Origin: Pseudomonadota bacterium
GTDB taxonomy: Bacteria > Pseudomonadota > Gammaproteobacteria > Halothiobacillales > Halothiobacillaceae
NCBI GenBank assembly: GCA_021801265.1
Contig: JAJYYE010000008.1
Span: 34,783-98,782 of the forward strand
Direction of reading: 5' to 3'
Length of the DNA stretch: 64,000 nucleotides
The first letter of the stretch is position 1, and each line of letters opens with the position of its first letter. The translations under genes were made by a program, and so were the position numbers. Under the pieces are notes generated by a model. The model made no database searches, was not told where the DNA came from, and worked only from the letters and a program-made list of their open reading frames with translations. Shown here one piece after another: positions 1-10,696 of this stretch.

Positions 1-1
1 A

Positions 2-127
2 AGCGATGTTGATGCCCGCGTGGCCGTGTACGGCATGCCATACGACGCATGGAAAGCGCGTTATCAAAACGAGGCCACCCCTGCGCAGCAAGCGCAATTT
101 GTTGAAGCCATCAAACAGCATGAATAA
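2..127 (+). CDS. DUF1244 family protein, C-terminal part (5' end outside window)
   Basis: An open frame enters from the left edge and ends in TAA at 125-127. Its last 41 residues contain YGMPYDAWKARYQ followed by an NEATPAQQAQF-like tail, which matches the conserved end of the small DUF1244 proteins found in many Proteobacteria. Their function is not established. The stop region overlaps the ATG of the next gene at 120, so the two are probably translationally coupled. The start and most of the protein lie outside the window. Confidence 0.7.
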   Translation, partial: SDVDARVAVYGMPYDAWKARYQNEATPAQQAQFVEAIKQHE

Positions 128-725
128 CCCGAGTCAATCGCCACTCCACCGTGCCATCATCTGGGTGGCCGTACTGAATTTCAGTTATTTCTGGGTTGAA
201 TTTGCCGTAGCGCAATCGATTGGATCGGTTTCGCTATTCGCCGATTCCATTGATTTTCTGGAAGATACCGCCATCAATGGCTTGATTTTGTTTGGGCTGG
301 GTTTGAGCCTCCTTTATCGAGCGCGGCTCGGCATGCTGCTCGCGGGAATTTTGCTGATACCGGGCATCGCCACACTGTGGATGGCCTGGCACAAGTTTGT
401 CAGCCCGGTCCCACCCGATGCCTTCATTTTAAGCTTAACGGGGTTTGGTGCCTTGCTGGTGAACCTGACCTGCGCGATATTGCTGGTTCGGTTTCGCAGT
501 CACTCCGGCAGTTTGACTCGGGCGGCCTTCCTTTCGGCGCGCAATGACGTGTTAGCCAATATCGCCATTATTGGCGCAGGCTTGACCACCCTCGCATGGG
601 TTTCAGCCTGGCCCGATCTGGTTGTGGGCTTAGGGATTTTTTTAATGAATTTAGATGCCGCCCGCGATGTGTATCAAGCGGCACGCCGAGAACACAGAAG
701 CGCCATGCCATCGCCACGGCCCTGA
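120..725 (+). CDS. Small CDF-like cation transporter, membrane domain only
   Basis: A 201-residue protein with about five to six hydrophobic helices. The segment SLFADSIDFLEDTAING resembles the metal-binding TM2 of cation diffusion facilitators, and SARNDVLANIAII sits where the second metal-binding helix is expected. It is shorter than classical CDF efflux proteins (about 300 residues) because the cytoplasmic C-terminal domain is missing, as in the short annotated cation transporter group. ATG 120 is chosen over an upstream ATG at 6 because the first 38 residues of the longer frame are read through the DUF1244 gene in another frame. Likely role is divalent metal export at the inner membrane; the substrate cannot be read from sequence. 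Confidence 0.7.
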   Translation: MNNPSQSPLHRAIIWVAVLNFSYFWVEFAVAQSIGSVSLFADSIDFLEDTAINGLILFGLGLSLLYRARLGMLLAGILLIPGIATLWMAWHKFVSPVPPDAFILSLTGFGALLVNLTCAILLVRFRSHSGSLTRAAFLSARNDVLANIAIIGAGLTTLAWVSAWPDLVVGLGIFLMNLDAARDVYQAARREHRSAMPSPRP

Positions 726-740
726 TTGCGCCACACTCGC

Positions 741-1646
741 CTACAGCTTAGGCCATTGCCCTTGCGCGATGGCTTTGGCAGCTTGATCGGTAAAGTAGGC
801 AACCTGGGCATTCTCATAGGGCTGCGTATCGTTTGCGGTCATCACCCGATACCAACCCGTATAAATCGCCGTGAGTTGCACGGGGGTGTAATCGTCCACC
901 GTACGCGGGTCGGGGTTATCGTTCGCCAACGCGGCCAGTTGTTTTTGCGTGAGCTCAGCAATATGCACAATGGTTTCGACCAGCAAATCCTTACTGTGTG
1001 CCGGCGCTGTGTGCGCCAGGATCGCGGCCGCATCTTTCACGGCATTGGGGTGCGGTTGCACCAGCCTGGCCACGGCATCCAACATGGGTGCCGTCCCGCG
1101 CAACGCCATGCGGGCGGGTACCGGGAATCCATTCCCACCGGTTGATTCCACTTGCAGTCTGGCGATGGCAACGACCTCTCGCAGTCGGGGCAAATTCAAT
1201 GCCCGCGCGCGGCGATCGGCGATCTTGAGCGAATCAGGCGTGATGGCCATGCCACTGCCCAGCCATTTTTGAATGGTCGTAGAAAGGTTTTCCCGCTCGA
1301 TGTACTGCATTTGGCCGATATTCCAAGGGAGAATTTTATCCACCGGCACGTCTTGAACCAATTTTTTCTCGCCTGATTCCGCACTACTGGGCGCCGTCAT
1401 AATTTGCGTGCTGCCCGTGGGGCTACAGGTGCCATACAGCGTTTTATCATCACCATTGATGACATCAGACAAGGTAATATTCACCGTGCCATCGGGGTTA
1501 ATCGCCGCAATCAAGCCGTCGGCATAGCCATCGTTCATCAAGTTTTCGGAATACAGTGGGATAAACACTCGGTCGCCCACCTCAAACGGGGCGGCCTGCG
1601 CCAAATTGCCCACCAGTAACAGCAACAGGGTAAATACGACTTTCAT
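741..1646 (-). CDS. Secreted protein of unknown function
   Basis: A 301-residue protein starting with a clear signal peptide (MKVVFTLLLLLVGNLAQAA), so it is probably periplasmic. The mature N-terminus (VGDRVFIPLYSENLMNDGYADG) looks like a small beta-barrel, Tudor/SH3-like module, followed by a mostly helical C-terminal half. I do not recognise a family. The ATG is preceded by AAAGG at a 7-8 nt distance. It is divergent from the methyltransferase-like gene at 1689 with only 42 nt between the two starts, so their promoters must overlap. Confidence 0.6.
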   Translation of the reverse strand: MKVVFTLLLLLVGNLAQAAPFEVGDRVFIPLYSENLMNDGYADGLIAAINPDGTVNITLSDVINGDDKTLYGTCSPTGSTQIMTAPSSAESGEKKLVQDVPVDKILPWNIGQMQYIERENLSTTIQKWLGSGMAITPDSLKIADRRARALNLPRLREVVAIARLQVESTGGNGFPVPARMALRGTAPMLDAVARLVQPHPNAVKDAAAILAHTAPAHSKDLLVETIVHIAELTQKQLAALANDNPDPRTVDDYTPVQLTAIYTGWYRVMTANDTQPYENAQVAYFTDQAAKAIAQGQWPKL

Positions 1647-1688
1647 GAATCAACCTTTAATTAAAATGACACTCAGGTTATAGCATCG

Positions 1689-2450
1689 ATGGAACTGAAA
1701 AAATATGCGGTGCGTGATGCCTGGGGTTTGCTGGAAGTCGTCCAAATTGAAAACGAAATTACCTTGCAATTTGGCAATCACACCGCGCAATCCGGCTGGA
1801 ACCCAGCGAGGCCCGAGCAGTTGGCCTTTGGCTACTACCAAGCGCTCTGCGTTGGGCTTGTGCTGCACCCCGAGCCCTTGCGACTAAACCTCTATGGCTT
1901 AGGTGGCGGCGTCCTCGCGCGCTATTTGTTGGAATATACCGAAATTTCGGTGCATGTGCTCGATTTACGCCCAATACTGGCCGAAATCGCCCGCCAGTAT
2001 TTTGGCCTGAATATCGAACACCCGCGCCTGACGCTGCATTTTGCCGATATGAGCGCGAGCGATGAGCTGACCGCGATCCCCCCCGCCGACATCATTTGGA
2101 TTGATCTTTTCGATGAGCAAGGCATGGTGCCTATCCCGACGCGAAGTTTGGCAGTTTTGGCCAAACAACTTGATGACACCGGCGTGCTGTGCATCAATAT
2201 CTGGCGCAATGCGCTGGATGAAGTCACCGACATCACCCGCGCGCTGGCACATTTTTTTGATGAAACGCCACTCACCATTCATGTGCCCGATCGCTACAAT
2301 ACGGTGCTGTGCTATCGCAAAACCCCGTGGACAGCGGCCGATTTAATGCGCATTCATGGCCGTGTTGGTGATTTTACCGCCGCCATTCAAGCAACCTTGC
2401 GCGAAGCGCTTCATTGGGTTCAACCATTGGCGAATAAGCGCGCCCGCTAA
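1689..2450 (+). CDS. Spermidine synthase-like SAM-dependent methyltransferase-fold protein
   Basis: A 253-residue protein with the Rossmann pattern of spermidine synthase-like proteins: a glycine-rich loop LYGLGGGVLARYL, an acidic residue at the end of strand 2 (HVLDLRP), ADIIWIDLFDE in the position of strand 4, and a terminal hydrophobic strand TVLCYRK. This fold binds S-adenosylmethionine or decarboxylated SAM. The family contains true aminopropyltransferases and many proteins of unknown substrate; this one is short and lacks a clear N-terminal beta-strand domain, so the substrate is left open. Confidence 0.65.
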   Translation: MELKKYAVRDAWGLLEVVQIENEITLQFGNHTAQSGWNPARPEQLAFGYYQALCVGLVLHPEPLRLNLYGLGGGVLARYLLEYTEISVHVLDLRPILAEIARQYFGLNIEHPRLTLHFADMSASDELTAIPPADIIWIDLFDEQGMVPIPTRSLAVLAKQLDDTGVLCINIWRNALDEVTDITRALAHFFDETPLTIHVPDRYNTVLCYRKTPWTAADLMRIHGRVGDFTAAIQATLREALHWVQPLANKRAR

Positions 2451-2452
2451 AA

Positions 2453-2935
2453 TCAGGCCAGTGCCGCCAGCACCGCTTCTGCCGATGAGTTCGCCAGCCC
2501 CGATTCATCCAGGCCCAACCATTCAACTACGCCATTTTTAACAATCATCGCATAGCGTTTGGAGCGCATGCCCATCGCGCCATTGCTCATATCGCGTTCC
2601 ATGCCGAGTGCGCGGGTGAACATGCCGTTGCCATCAGAAAGAAACCGAATGGTTTGCTCGCCCACGCCCAAATGCTGCGCCCAAAATTTCATCACGAACG
2701 GGTCATTGACGGCAACGCAATAAATCTCATCAATGCCCTTGGCTCGAATGGCTTCGTTATGCACGACAAAGCCGGGCACATGGCTATCTGAGCAGGTGGG
2801 TGTAAATGCGCCCGGTACGGCAAAAATTACGATGCGCAACCCAGCGGTGAGCTCACCCACCGGGCAGCCATTCAATCCCTGCTCACCGCGATAATGCAAG
2901 GTGGCATCGGGCAATTTCTGGCCTACTTCAATCAT
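2453..2935 (-). CDS. Peroxiredoxin, Prx5/AhpE-like (redoxin family)
   Basis: 160 residues, the usual size for the Prx5 group. The peroxidatic motif PGAFTPTCSDSHVPG is intact, with the catalytic Cys following TPT, and the distal WAQ/RFLSDGNG region typical of glutaredoxin- or thiol-dependent Prx5 enzymes is present. It would reduce hydrogen peroxide and organic peroxides in the cytoplasm. The gene converges on the methyltransferase-like gene with two bases between the stops. Confidence 0.9.
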   Translation of the reverse strand: MIEVGQKLPDATLHYRGEQGLNGCPVGELTAGLRIVIFAVPGAFTPTCSDSHVPGFVVHNEAIRAKGIDEIYCVAVNDPFVMKFWAQHLGVGEQTIRFLSDGNGMFTRALGMERDMSNGAMGMRSKRYAMIVKNGVVEWLGLDESGLANSSAEAVLAALA

Positions 2936-2964
2936 GGTGCATCCCCTTAATCTCTTGATTCAAT

Positions 2965-2992
2965 AAAAAACCCGCACCAGTTCGGATGCGGG
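2965..2992 (-). terminator. Rho-independent terminator downstream of thiC
   Basis: Read on the minus strand, a stem CCCGCA/TGCGGG (2971-2976 with 2987-2992) is followed directly by six U residues (2965-2970). It lies 38 nt past the thiC stop and ahead of the peroxiredoxin gene. Confidence 0.75.
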
Positions 2993-3029
2993 CTACTTTT
3001 AAGCCTCACGCCGCATTGAGCCCGGTTAA

Positions 3030-4952
<1,923 letters not shown>

Positions 4953-4984
4953 CTAACGGGGGGATCGTGCAGAATGGAGGCTGC

Positions 4985-5073
4985 CCGACTTCCCTCCGCC
5001 GGTGCAAGCCGGATCAGGTTCCAAGGGACTCTCTCAGCCACGCGACGAAAAATCGTAGGCGGCACCCCCAGTC
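4985..5073 (-). promoter_or_regulatory. TPP riboswitch (THI element) in the thiC leader
   Basis: On the minus strand the conserved THI-box segments occur in order: GGGGTGCC, then GGCTGAGAGA, then CCCTTGGAACCTGATCCGG, closed by CCGGCGGAGGGA. The helix between the first two segments holds a variable GATTTTTCGTC hairpin. It ends about 65 nt before the thiC ATG, leaving room for sequestration of the ribosome-binding site or a terminator. Confidence 0.95.
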
Positions 5074-5282
5074 GATAGGCGTGACCGTAGCGCAGGCAGC
5101 TCAAAAAGTCCATTGTTTACACAACCGCTCACGCAAGGGCCTGCACAATGAAACTCGACAAATCCGCATGGTCATTGCACCCGGCATTCGGTATATTTAC
5201 ACACATTGTATGCGGCAGAGGGCACACAGGCCCGTGACATCCCGCCGCCGCCCCTTCATTTTTAACAGGATTGTCCCCCAAC

Positions 5283-5948
5283 ATGATGGCTTTCGATACC
5301 GAACTCGCGCGTTTCAATATGGTTGAGCAACAAATTCGCCCGTGGGACGTGCTTGATAAGCGGGTATTGGACACCCTGTTCAAAATCCCGCGAGAGCAAT
5401 TCGTCTCCGCCGAACAGAGGAATTTCGCTTTTTCCGACACGCCGTTGCCCATCGGTCACGGCGAGACCCTGCTCCCCCCCGTAGTTGAAGGCCGAATTCT
5501 GCAATCGCTTGCCATTGAACCACAGGAACGTATTTTAGAAATTGGCACCGGCACGGGGTTTTTCACGGCCTGCCTCGCGAATCTCGGCAATAGTGTGCAC
5601 AGTGTGGATATTCATGCGGACTTCACTACAGCTGCCGGCGAGCGACTCAAAGCCTTGGGCATTGAGCGGGTCGTGCTCGAAACAGGCGATGCCATCGGCG
5701 GTTGGGCGCAAAACGAACGCTTTGATGTCATCGTCATCACGGGTGCCGTACAAACGATTGCGGAATCGTATCGGCAGCAGTTGAATGTGGGCGGGCGGTT
5801 ATTCGCGATTGTCGGCAAAGCGCCGATCATGTCAGGGCTGTTAATTACCCGCCATCCGGATGATCGGTTCACCACCGAAAATCTATTTGAAACCGCCACC
5901 AAGTACCTCAAAGGCGCCGAACCCAAACCGCAATTTTCATTTAATTAA
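5283..5948 (+). CDS. Protein-L-isoaspartate O-methyltransferase family protein
   Basis: A 221-residue SAM methyltransferase. The PCMT N-terminal segment (RFNMVEQQIRPWDVLD) is followed by the SAM loop ILEIGTGTGFFTACLA, an acidic strand-2 end (VDIH), and VGGRLFAIVGKAP near the C-terminus. This subgroup, found just upstream of tolC in many Gammaproteobacteria, is related to Pcm but often lacks full repair-enzyme signatures, so isoaspartate repair is inferred rather than shown. A TTG at 5271 is possible, but it directly abuts the AGGA; ATG 5283 or 5286 fits better. Confidence 0.8.
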   Translation: MMAFDTELARFNMVEQQIRPWDVLDKRVLDTLFKIPREQFVSAEQRNFAFSDTPLPIGHGETLLPPVVEGRILQSLAIEPQERILEIGTGTGFFTACLANLGNSVHSVDIHADFTTAAGERLKALGIERVVLETGDAIGGWAQNERFDVIVITGAVQTIAESYRQQLNVGGRLFAIVGKAPIMSGLLITRHPDDRFTTENLFETATKYLKGAEPKPQFSFN

Positions 5949-5981
5949 TGCGCCACGCCCTCGAAAGCGGGAGATCGGCAA

Positions 5982-6004
5982 GTAGGAGGGGATTTATCCC
6001 CGAC
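5982..6004 (+). repeat. REP-like intergenic element, copy 1
   Basis: GTAGGAGGGGATTTATCCCC followed by GAC. The same 23-nt unit, direct or inverted, recurs at 6092, 7712, 37180 and in a shorter form at 44911. The inner GGGG/CCCC arms form a short hairpin. Confidence 0.75.
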
Positions 6005-6091
6005 AGCACGGCCAAACGAGAATACCGGCGGCCAATTTAACCACCGGGCGGGGATAGACTGGAACGCACGGTGCTCATCGCCAACCTCTGC

Positions 6092-6114
6092 GTCGGGGCT
6101 AAATCCCCTCCTAC
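6092..6114 (-). repeat. REP-like intergenic element, copy 2 (inverted)
   Basis: The inverse complement of copy 1, 87 nt downstream, with two differences in the centre. The pair forms a potential long stem-loop between the PCMT-family gene and tolC, the paired layout seen in bacterial REP/BIME elements. Confidence 0.75.
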
Positions 6115-6182
6115 ACCAAAGCCGGATTTTGCGCTAAAGTAGAATTAATTAGATGACTAACAATATTCAGGGAATATCTATC

Positions 6183-7661
6183 GTGGCTCTTGCACACAAA
6201 ATTATTCGCTTAAAACAGATGCTGATGGCCCTCACTATCGTCAGTGGCACGGGGTACGGCCTACCGGCCTTTTCAGCCAACTTGCTCGACATTGTCAATT
6301 TGGCGGCGAAAAACGATCAAATCCTGAAGGCAGCCGATCAAAATCGCATGGCGATTGCCGAAAACCGCCCCATCGCCCAGTCCGGTTTACTGCCGCAAAT
6401 CGCGGGCGCGGCAGGGCTAAGCTACAACCGCACCGATATCCAATCCGGCGGGCTGGCCACCGCGCCCTCGGTCATCAAGGGCAGCGGCAGCAACGTCGGC
6501 CTCAGCCTGAATCAAGTGATTTACAACCGCATCGATAACCTCAATCTGGGTGTAGCCGATCTTCAAGCCAAGCAAGCGGATTTGGATTATGCCGCAGCGC
6601 AGCAAAACTTAATCCTGCGCGCAAGTCAGGCCTACTTTGCGGTACTGAAAGCCAACGCCAGCCTGCAACTCAGCATCGCCAGCCAAAAAGCCTTCAGAAA
6701 CCAACTCGAACAAGCCCAAAAACGCTTTGAAGTCGGCCTGATTGCCGTCACCGATGTGGCGAACGCGCAGGCCAATTTCGACAAGGCCAATGCGGACATT
6801 ATCACCAATCGCAATGCCTTGGAAAACGCTCAAGCCGCGCTGGCGACCATGATCGGCCAAGAGCCGAGCGAACTCGATGATGTCCAAACCAATCTGGCAA
6901 CCCCGCACCCCAATCCCGAAAACCTCAGTGCCTGGACTGAGTTGGCCGTTAAGCAAAACATCACCCTCCAAAGTGCCGAAATTGGCGGCCAAATCAGCCA
7001 GGAAAATGTCGCCATCAACCGGGCGGCTTCGGCACCCACGGTCAATCTCACCGGACAATATGGCTATAACAGCGCACCCAGCCCATTCAACGGGAACCAA
7101 ACCAGCAACCTTGCGGGCAGTATTGGTGTGCAAGTCGCCGTGCCGCTCTACACCGGTGGGCGCATCAACGCCAAATCTCGCCAAGCCGCTTTTCAATATC
7201 AACAAACGCAAAATCAAATTGAAAACCTGCGCCGCAGCACCCAACAAGGCACGGCCAACGATTATCGCGGCGTGCTCACCACCATCAGCGAAATTACCGC
7301 CTACGAGCAAGCCGTAGAATCGGCCCGCACCAGCCTGGCGGCCACCGAAGCGGGGTACCAGGTGGGCACACGCACCATCGTGGACGTACTGAACGCCCAA
7401 GCCCAAGTATTCACCGCCATGGCCAGTTTTCTCAATGCCCGCTACAACTACCTCGTCAGCTCACTCCAACTGAAAGCCGATACCGGCCAATTGACGATTG
7501 ACGACATCAAGGCAATTAACGACCAACTCGTACCGGGCAAAATCAACGCCCTCATCGCCCCGTTAATGAATGGCGATCAAGAGGGCCGGAAGGCCCAACA
7601 GCAAATGATCGAGCGGGTGATTCAACGCGCAGCCAAAACCGTGGGAACCAACGCGAAATAA
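6183..7661 (+). CDS. tolC: TolC family outer-membrane efflux channel
   Basis: About 492 residues: a signal-like N-terminus ending in GLPAFSA, then two repeats of the outer membrane efflux domain. Characteristic TolC motifs are the leading LLDIVNLAAKND repeat start, QAYFAVLKANA, GLIAVTDVANAQANFDKA in the first half and GYQVGTRTIVDVLNAQ in the second. It would form the outer-membrane duct for tripartite efflux pumps or type I secretion. GTG 6183 is preferred because AGGGAA lies 8 nt upstream; an ATG at 6153 in the same frame has no visible ribosome-binding site. The C-terminus extends past the usual TolC end with an ALIAPLMNGDQEGRKAQQQ tail. Confidence 0.92.
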   Translation: MALAHKIIRLKQMLMALTIVSGTGYGLPAFSANLLDIVNLAAKNDQILKAADQNRMAIAENRPIAQSGLLPQIAGAAGLSYNRTDIQSGGLATAPSVIKGSGSNVGLSLNQVIYNRIDNLNLGVADLQAKQADLDYAAAQQNLILRASQAYFAVLKANASLQLSIASQKAFRNQLEQAQKRFEVGLIAVTDVANAQANFDKANADIITNRNALENAQAALATMIGQEPSELDDVQTNLATPHPNPENLSAWTELAVKQNITLQSAEIGGQISQENVAINRAASAPTVNLTGQYGYNSAPSPFNGNQTSNLAGSIGVQVAVPLYTGGRINAKSRQAAFQYQQTQNQIENLRRSTQQGTANDYRGVLTTISEITAYEQAVESARTSLAATEAGYQVGTRTIVDVLNAQAQVFTAMASFLNARYNYLVSSLQLKADTGQLTIDDIKAINDQLVPGKINALIAPLMNGDQEGRKAQQQMIERVIQRAAKTVGTNAK

Positions 7662-7711
7662 GGCACATCCATTCACATCTTTTCAAAGGGATTGAGGAGA
7701 TTCGTGATTCT

Positions 7712-7734
7712 GCAGGAGGGGGTTCATCCCCGAC
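7712..7734 (+). repeat. REP-like intergenic element, copy 3
   Basis: GCAGGAGGGGGTTCATCCCC followed by GAC, matching the unit at 5982 at most positions. It lies between tolC and murU. Confidence 0.65.
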
Positions 7735-7876
7735 AACGCCAACACACGTCGCCCATCGCAGCAAAGCCATTCCCAACGTGTACCCGTGCAGAGAAAACCC
7801 AGCCACCGCCCCCCTCGACAAATAAATTCTGCTATCTTGAATTCATCAAACCCCAATCCCCCAAAAAACAAGATCC

Positions 7877-8635
7877 ATGCGCACTCGCCTCCAAAACCCC
7901 ATTCGCGCCCTAATCCTCGCCGCCGGCCGGGGCGAGCGCCTGCGACCCTTAACTGACCACACCCCCAAGCCACTTATCCCCGTACGCGGCAAGCCACTGA
8001 TTGAATACCACATCGAACGGCTGGCTTTGGCAGGCATCACCGATATCGTCATCAACCTCGCGCATCTGGCCGAACACATCCCCACCGCACTCGGCGATGG
8101 CGCCCGCTGGCATGTGCGGTTGCATTACTCATGGGAAAACCATTTGCGCGAAGGCCTGGAAACCGCCGGTGGCATTCGCCATGCCATCCATTTATTGAGC
8201 GAGCCCTTCATCCTGGTGAATGGCGATATTTTAACCGACTACCCGTTTGAAGAATTGCTCAACACCAAGCTGGCGCCCGATGTCGACTTTCACCTCGTGA
8301 TGGTGAACAACCCCGCGCACCACCCAGAAGGCGATTTTGCCCTCAATCAAGCAACCCTCCAACCGTGCATCCAAAACAACAGCACCGAACGCCCAGCATC
8401 ACCCAGCCCTTGCCTCACCTACGCCGGCATCGGCCTATACCGTAAAAGCCTGTTCGCCGCCCTGCCCGAAGGCCGCCGCGCATTGGGGCCACTCCTAAAA
8501 CAACAAATCGCCCAACACCGCGGGCAAGGCCAGCACTACAGCGGGCAGTGGATTGATGTCGGCACACCCGAGCGCTTGCTTGAAGCGCAAACCACCCCCA
8601 CCCCAGCCCTCCCCCATGAAGGGGGAGGGAGTTAA
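7877..8635 (+). CDS. murU: N-acetylmuramate alpha-1-phosphate uridylyltransferase (MurU-like)
   Basis: A 252-residue nucleotidyltransferase with the signature ALILAAGRGERLRPLTDHTPKPL, then LVNGDIL for the metal and sugar site. Length, the PKPLIPVRGKPLIEYHIERL segment and the ETAGGIRHA motif fit MurU of the peptidoglycan-recycling bypass, which makes UDP-MurNAc from MurNAc-1-P. The partner kinase gene amgK is not next to it. The last 14 or so residues (TTPTPALPHEGGGS) are encoded by an intergenic repeat that has grown into the reading frame, so the natural C-terminus was probably just after ERLLEAQ. Confidence 0.8.
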   Translation: MRTRLQNPIRALILAAGRGERLRPLTDHTPKPLIPVRGKPLIEYHIERLALAGITDIVINLAHLAEHIPTALGDGARWHVRLHYSWENHLREGLETAGGIRHAIHLLSEPFILVNGDILTDYPFEELLNTKLAPDVDFHLVMVNNPAHHPEGDFALNQATLQPCIQNNSTERPASPSPCLTYAGIGLYRKSLFAALPEGRRALGPLLKQQIAQHRGQGQHYSGQWIDVGTPERLLEAQTTPTPALPHEGGGS

Positions 8636-8835
8636 AACCCCCTCCTTGTGGGGAAGATACGCCCACCCCCTTGCAGAGAGGATGCTCTTAAATCCACCAC
8701 CCCCTTGCAGAGAGGATGCTCTTAAACCCACCGCCCCCTGCAGAGAGGATGCTCTTAAGTTCCCCTCCCCCTAGTGGGGAGAATACTCATAAATCCCCCT
8801 CCCCCTTGTGGGGAGGGGTTAGGGGAGGGGGGAGC
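8600..8835. repeat. Degenerate tandem repeat, unit about 33 nt
   Basis: About six imperfect copies of a CCCCCTTGCAGAGAGGATGC-type unit with TCTTAAA spacers run from the end of murU to about 8830. The middle three copies (about 8668-8766) are nearly identical; the outer ones read CCTTGTGGGGA or CTAGTGGGGA. The block also carries GGGGAGG/CCTCCCC arms that can fold. It fills most of the gap between murU and the sugar-phosphate transferase; no gene is seen in 8636-8944. Confidence 0.75.
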
Positions 8836-8944
8836 AAAATCAAGACAGCCACTTACCACTCATAGGAAGGGGCACGCCTACCCTCCCTCTTTTTACGGGG
8901 AGGATACAAGTCAATGCCTATCCATCTTCTAATTTTGCGGGCGA

Positions 8945-10348
8945 CTAATACGCATTCTTGTTTACAAAACCGCGCAGCAGCGTTAAAAAAATAATTTTCA
9001 AATCAAAACCCAGCGACCAGTGTTCAATGTAATACAAATCATATTCCACACGTTTTTGCATTTTTTCCAGCGTGTCCGTTTCGCCGCGCCAGCCGTTCAC
9101 CTGCGCCCAGCCCGTAATACCCGGTTTCACTTTATGGCGGAGCATATAGCCGTCCACTAGAGCCTTATAGGCTTCGTTATGCTCGACGGCATGAGGACGC
9201 GGGCCGACAATCGACATCCGACCCTGTAACACATTGATAAATTGGGGCAGCTCATCCAGGCTGGTGCGCCGTAAAAAACCCCCAAACCAGGTTAAGCGCG
9301 GATCACCCCGCGATGCCTGCACCACCTCCCCTGCCGAAGCCTCGTGCTGGCGCATGCTGCGGAATTTGTAAATCGTAAAGGTCTGCCCGCCCCAACCGAG
9401 CCGTTTTTGCCGAAAAAAAACCGGTCCCTTTGAACTGAGCTTAACCCCCACCGCGATCAACAAAAGCAATGGGCTGATGATCAGCATAATCAACAATGCC
9501 AGCACCCGATCCTCAATCCCTTTAACAATCCGGTTGGTCCCCGTCATCGGCGAGGCGGTCAAATCAATCATCGGCACATCCATAATCTCGGATATGCCAT
9601 GGTTAATGAGGAACAAGCCAAACAAATCCGGCACGAAGCGCACATTGGCGGTCGAAAATCGCAGTTTTTCCAGTACATCTTTCAATTGCAGGCTTTGATC
9701 CAGCGGCACCGCGATCCACACCTCATCAACCGGGCTCGCCGATACAAACGCGAACAGCGCATCCAGCGGCTCCACCGCGTGCGCAGTCAGTATCGAGTCT
9801 TGCGGGTTACTGCAAAATACCCGAACCACATCAAAGCCGGCCCAACGCTCGGTTTCGGCCCGCAGAATCAGATTTTGCGCCAGCGCCCCACAGCCGACCA
9901 CCACGGCCTTGTGATGATTCATCCCCCGTTGGCGCAGCATCCGCAACATCAGGTACACGCCGAACCGTAAAACGGCCAAGGCAGCACCACTGACCAACCA
10001 CCACTGAGTTAACCATAGCCGAGAAAAGGTTTCCGCCTCCTTGGCCAGCACCAAGCCGATCAGCAATGCCATGAACACCAACGACCAAGCGCCGAACACG
10101 CGCAACGCAGGAGAAGCCAAACCCCGAGCACGCCAAGAGTCATAGACGCCAAGCAACGGGAACACCACAGCAACCAGCAATCCGCCAATCACCATCAAGG
10201 TTCCGTAGGCAACCGGCAAAGGAAAAACATCCCAACCAAAGCGAAGGCCAAAGGTAAATAAGCCGCTCGCGCCGACCAGGAGGATATCCAGAATGCGGGT
10301 AAGCCAACCAATCAGCACAGCGTGGGAGCGAAAATGCGTGGGAACCAT
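8945..10348 (-). CDS. Undecaprenyl-phosphate glucose phosphotransferase (WcaJ/WbaP type)
   Basis: A 467-residue polyprenyl-phosphate sugar-1-phosphate transferase that starts assembly of a lipid-linked glycan. Four or five N-terminal membrane helices (about residues 12-145) precede a Rossmann-like middle domain (VVVGCGALAQNLILRAE). A re-entrant helix (ALLIMLIISPLLLLIAVGVK) leads into the catalytic domain with GPVFFRQKRLGWGGQTF, KFRSMR, RRTSLDELPQFINVL and MSIVGPRPHAVEHNE. All conserved basic and acidic residues of the family are present. As the first enzyme it sits at the edge of the polysaccharide locus. Confidence 0.92.
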   Translation of the reverse strand: MVPTHFRSHAVLIGWLTRILDILLVGASGLFTFGLRFGWDVFPLPVAYGTLMVIGGLLVAVVFPLLGVYDSWRARGLASPALRVFGAWSLVFMALLIGLVLAKEAETFSRLWLTQWWLVSGAALAVLRFGVYLMLRMLRQRGMNHHKAVVVGCGALAQNLILRAETERWAGFDVVRVFCSNPQDSILTAHAVEPLDALFAFVSASPVDEVWIAVPLDQSLQLKDVLEKLRFSTANVRFVPDLFGLFLINHGISEIMDVPMIDLTASPMTGTNRIVKGIEDRVLALLIMLIISPLLLLIAVGVKLSSKGPVFFRQKRLGWGGQTFTIYKFRSMRQHEASAGEVVQASRGDPRLTWFGGFLRRTSLDELPQFINVLQGRMSIVGPRPHAVEHNEAYKALVDGYMLRHKVKPGITGWAQVNGWRGETDTLEKMQKRVEYDLYYIEHWSLGFDLKIIFLTLLRGFVNKNAY

Positions 10349-10696
10349 GGAAAACTCTTTATGGAAAGATCACATAGATGTCAAACGAACGCCAAAAAAG
10401 CCATCCGAAGCACTGAGAATACGCCAAGGGGGAAGGCTCGGGTGGGGGTGAACAATGGGCACGGCCCAAGCCTTGGGCGGGGATACCTCAGAGGCGTGAG
10501 AACAGGGCGCGCGCTTTGGTGGGAGTATAAACAATAACGACCTGAAATTTTGGTGATAGTGTCACCATTTCCCTCCACGCCCCCTGATAATCATCGGTGT
10601 CATCACTCAAGATTCGCTGAATGGGGCAACCCGCTGACACACTGGGTGGCCAAACTGCCGCCGGCATTTTCGGCCACTCCGAAGCGGAGAGAACGG
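10349..10696. other. Gap without a recognisable gene
   Basis: Short frames exist on both strands, but none has a ribosome-binding site and a recognisable product. A GCCCAAGCCTTGGGC palindrome lies near 10466. The stretch presumably holds the promoter of the transferase gene at 10348 and the end of the lipoprotein transcript. Confidence 0.4.

Noticed and set aside
6609..7406. 265-codon frame opposite tolC
   Set aside because: Shadow of the tolC coding sequence; no homology signals and no start context.
8636..8835. CRISPR array
   Set aside because: The units are tandem and degenerate with no unique spacers between identical repeats, and no cas genes are present.
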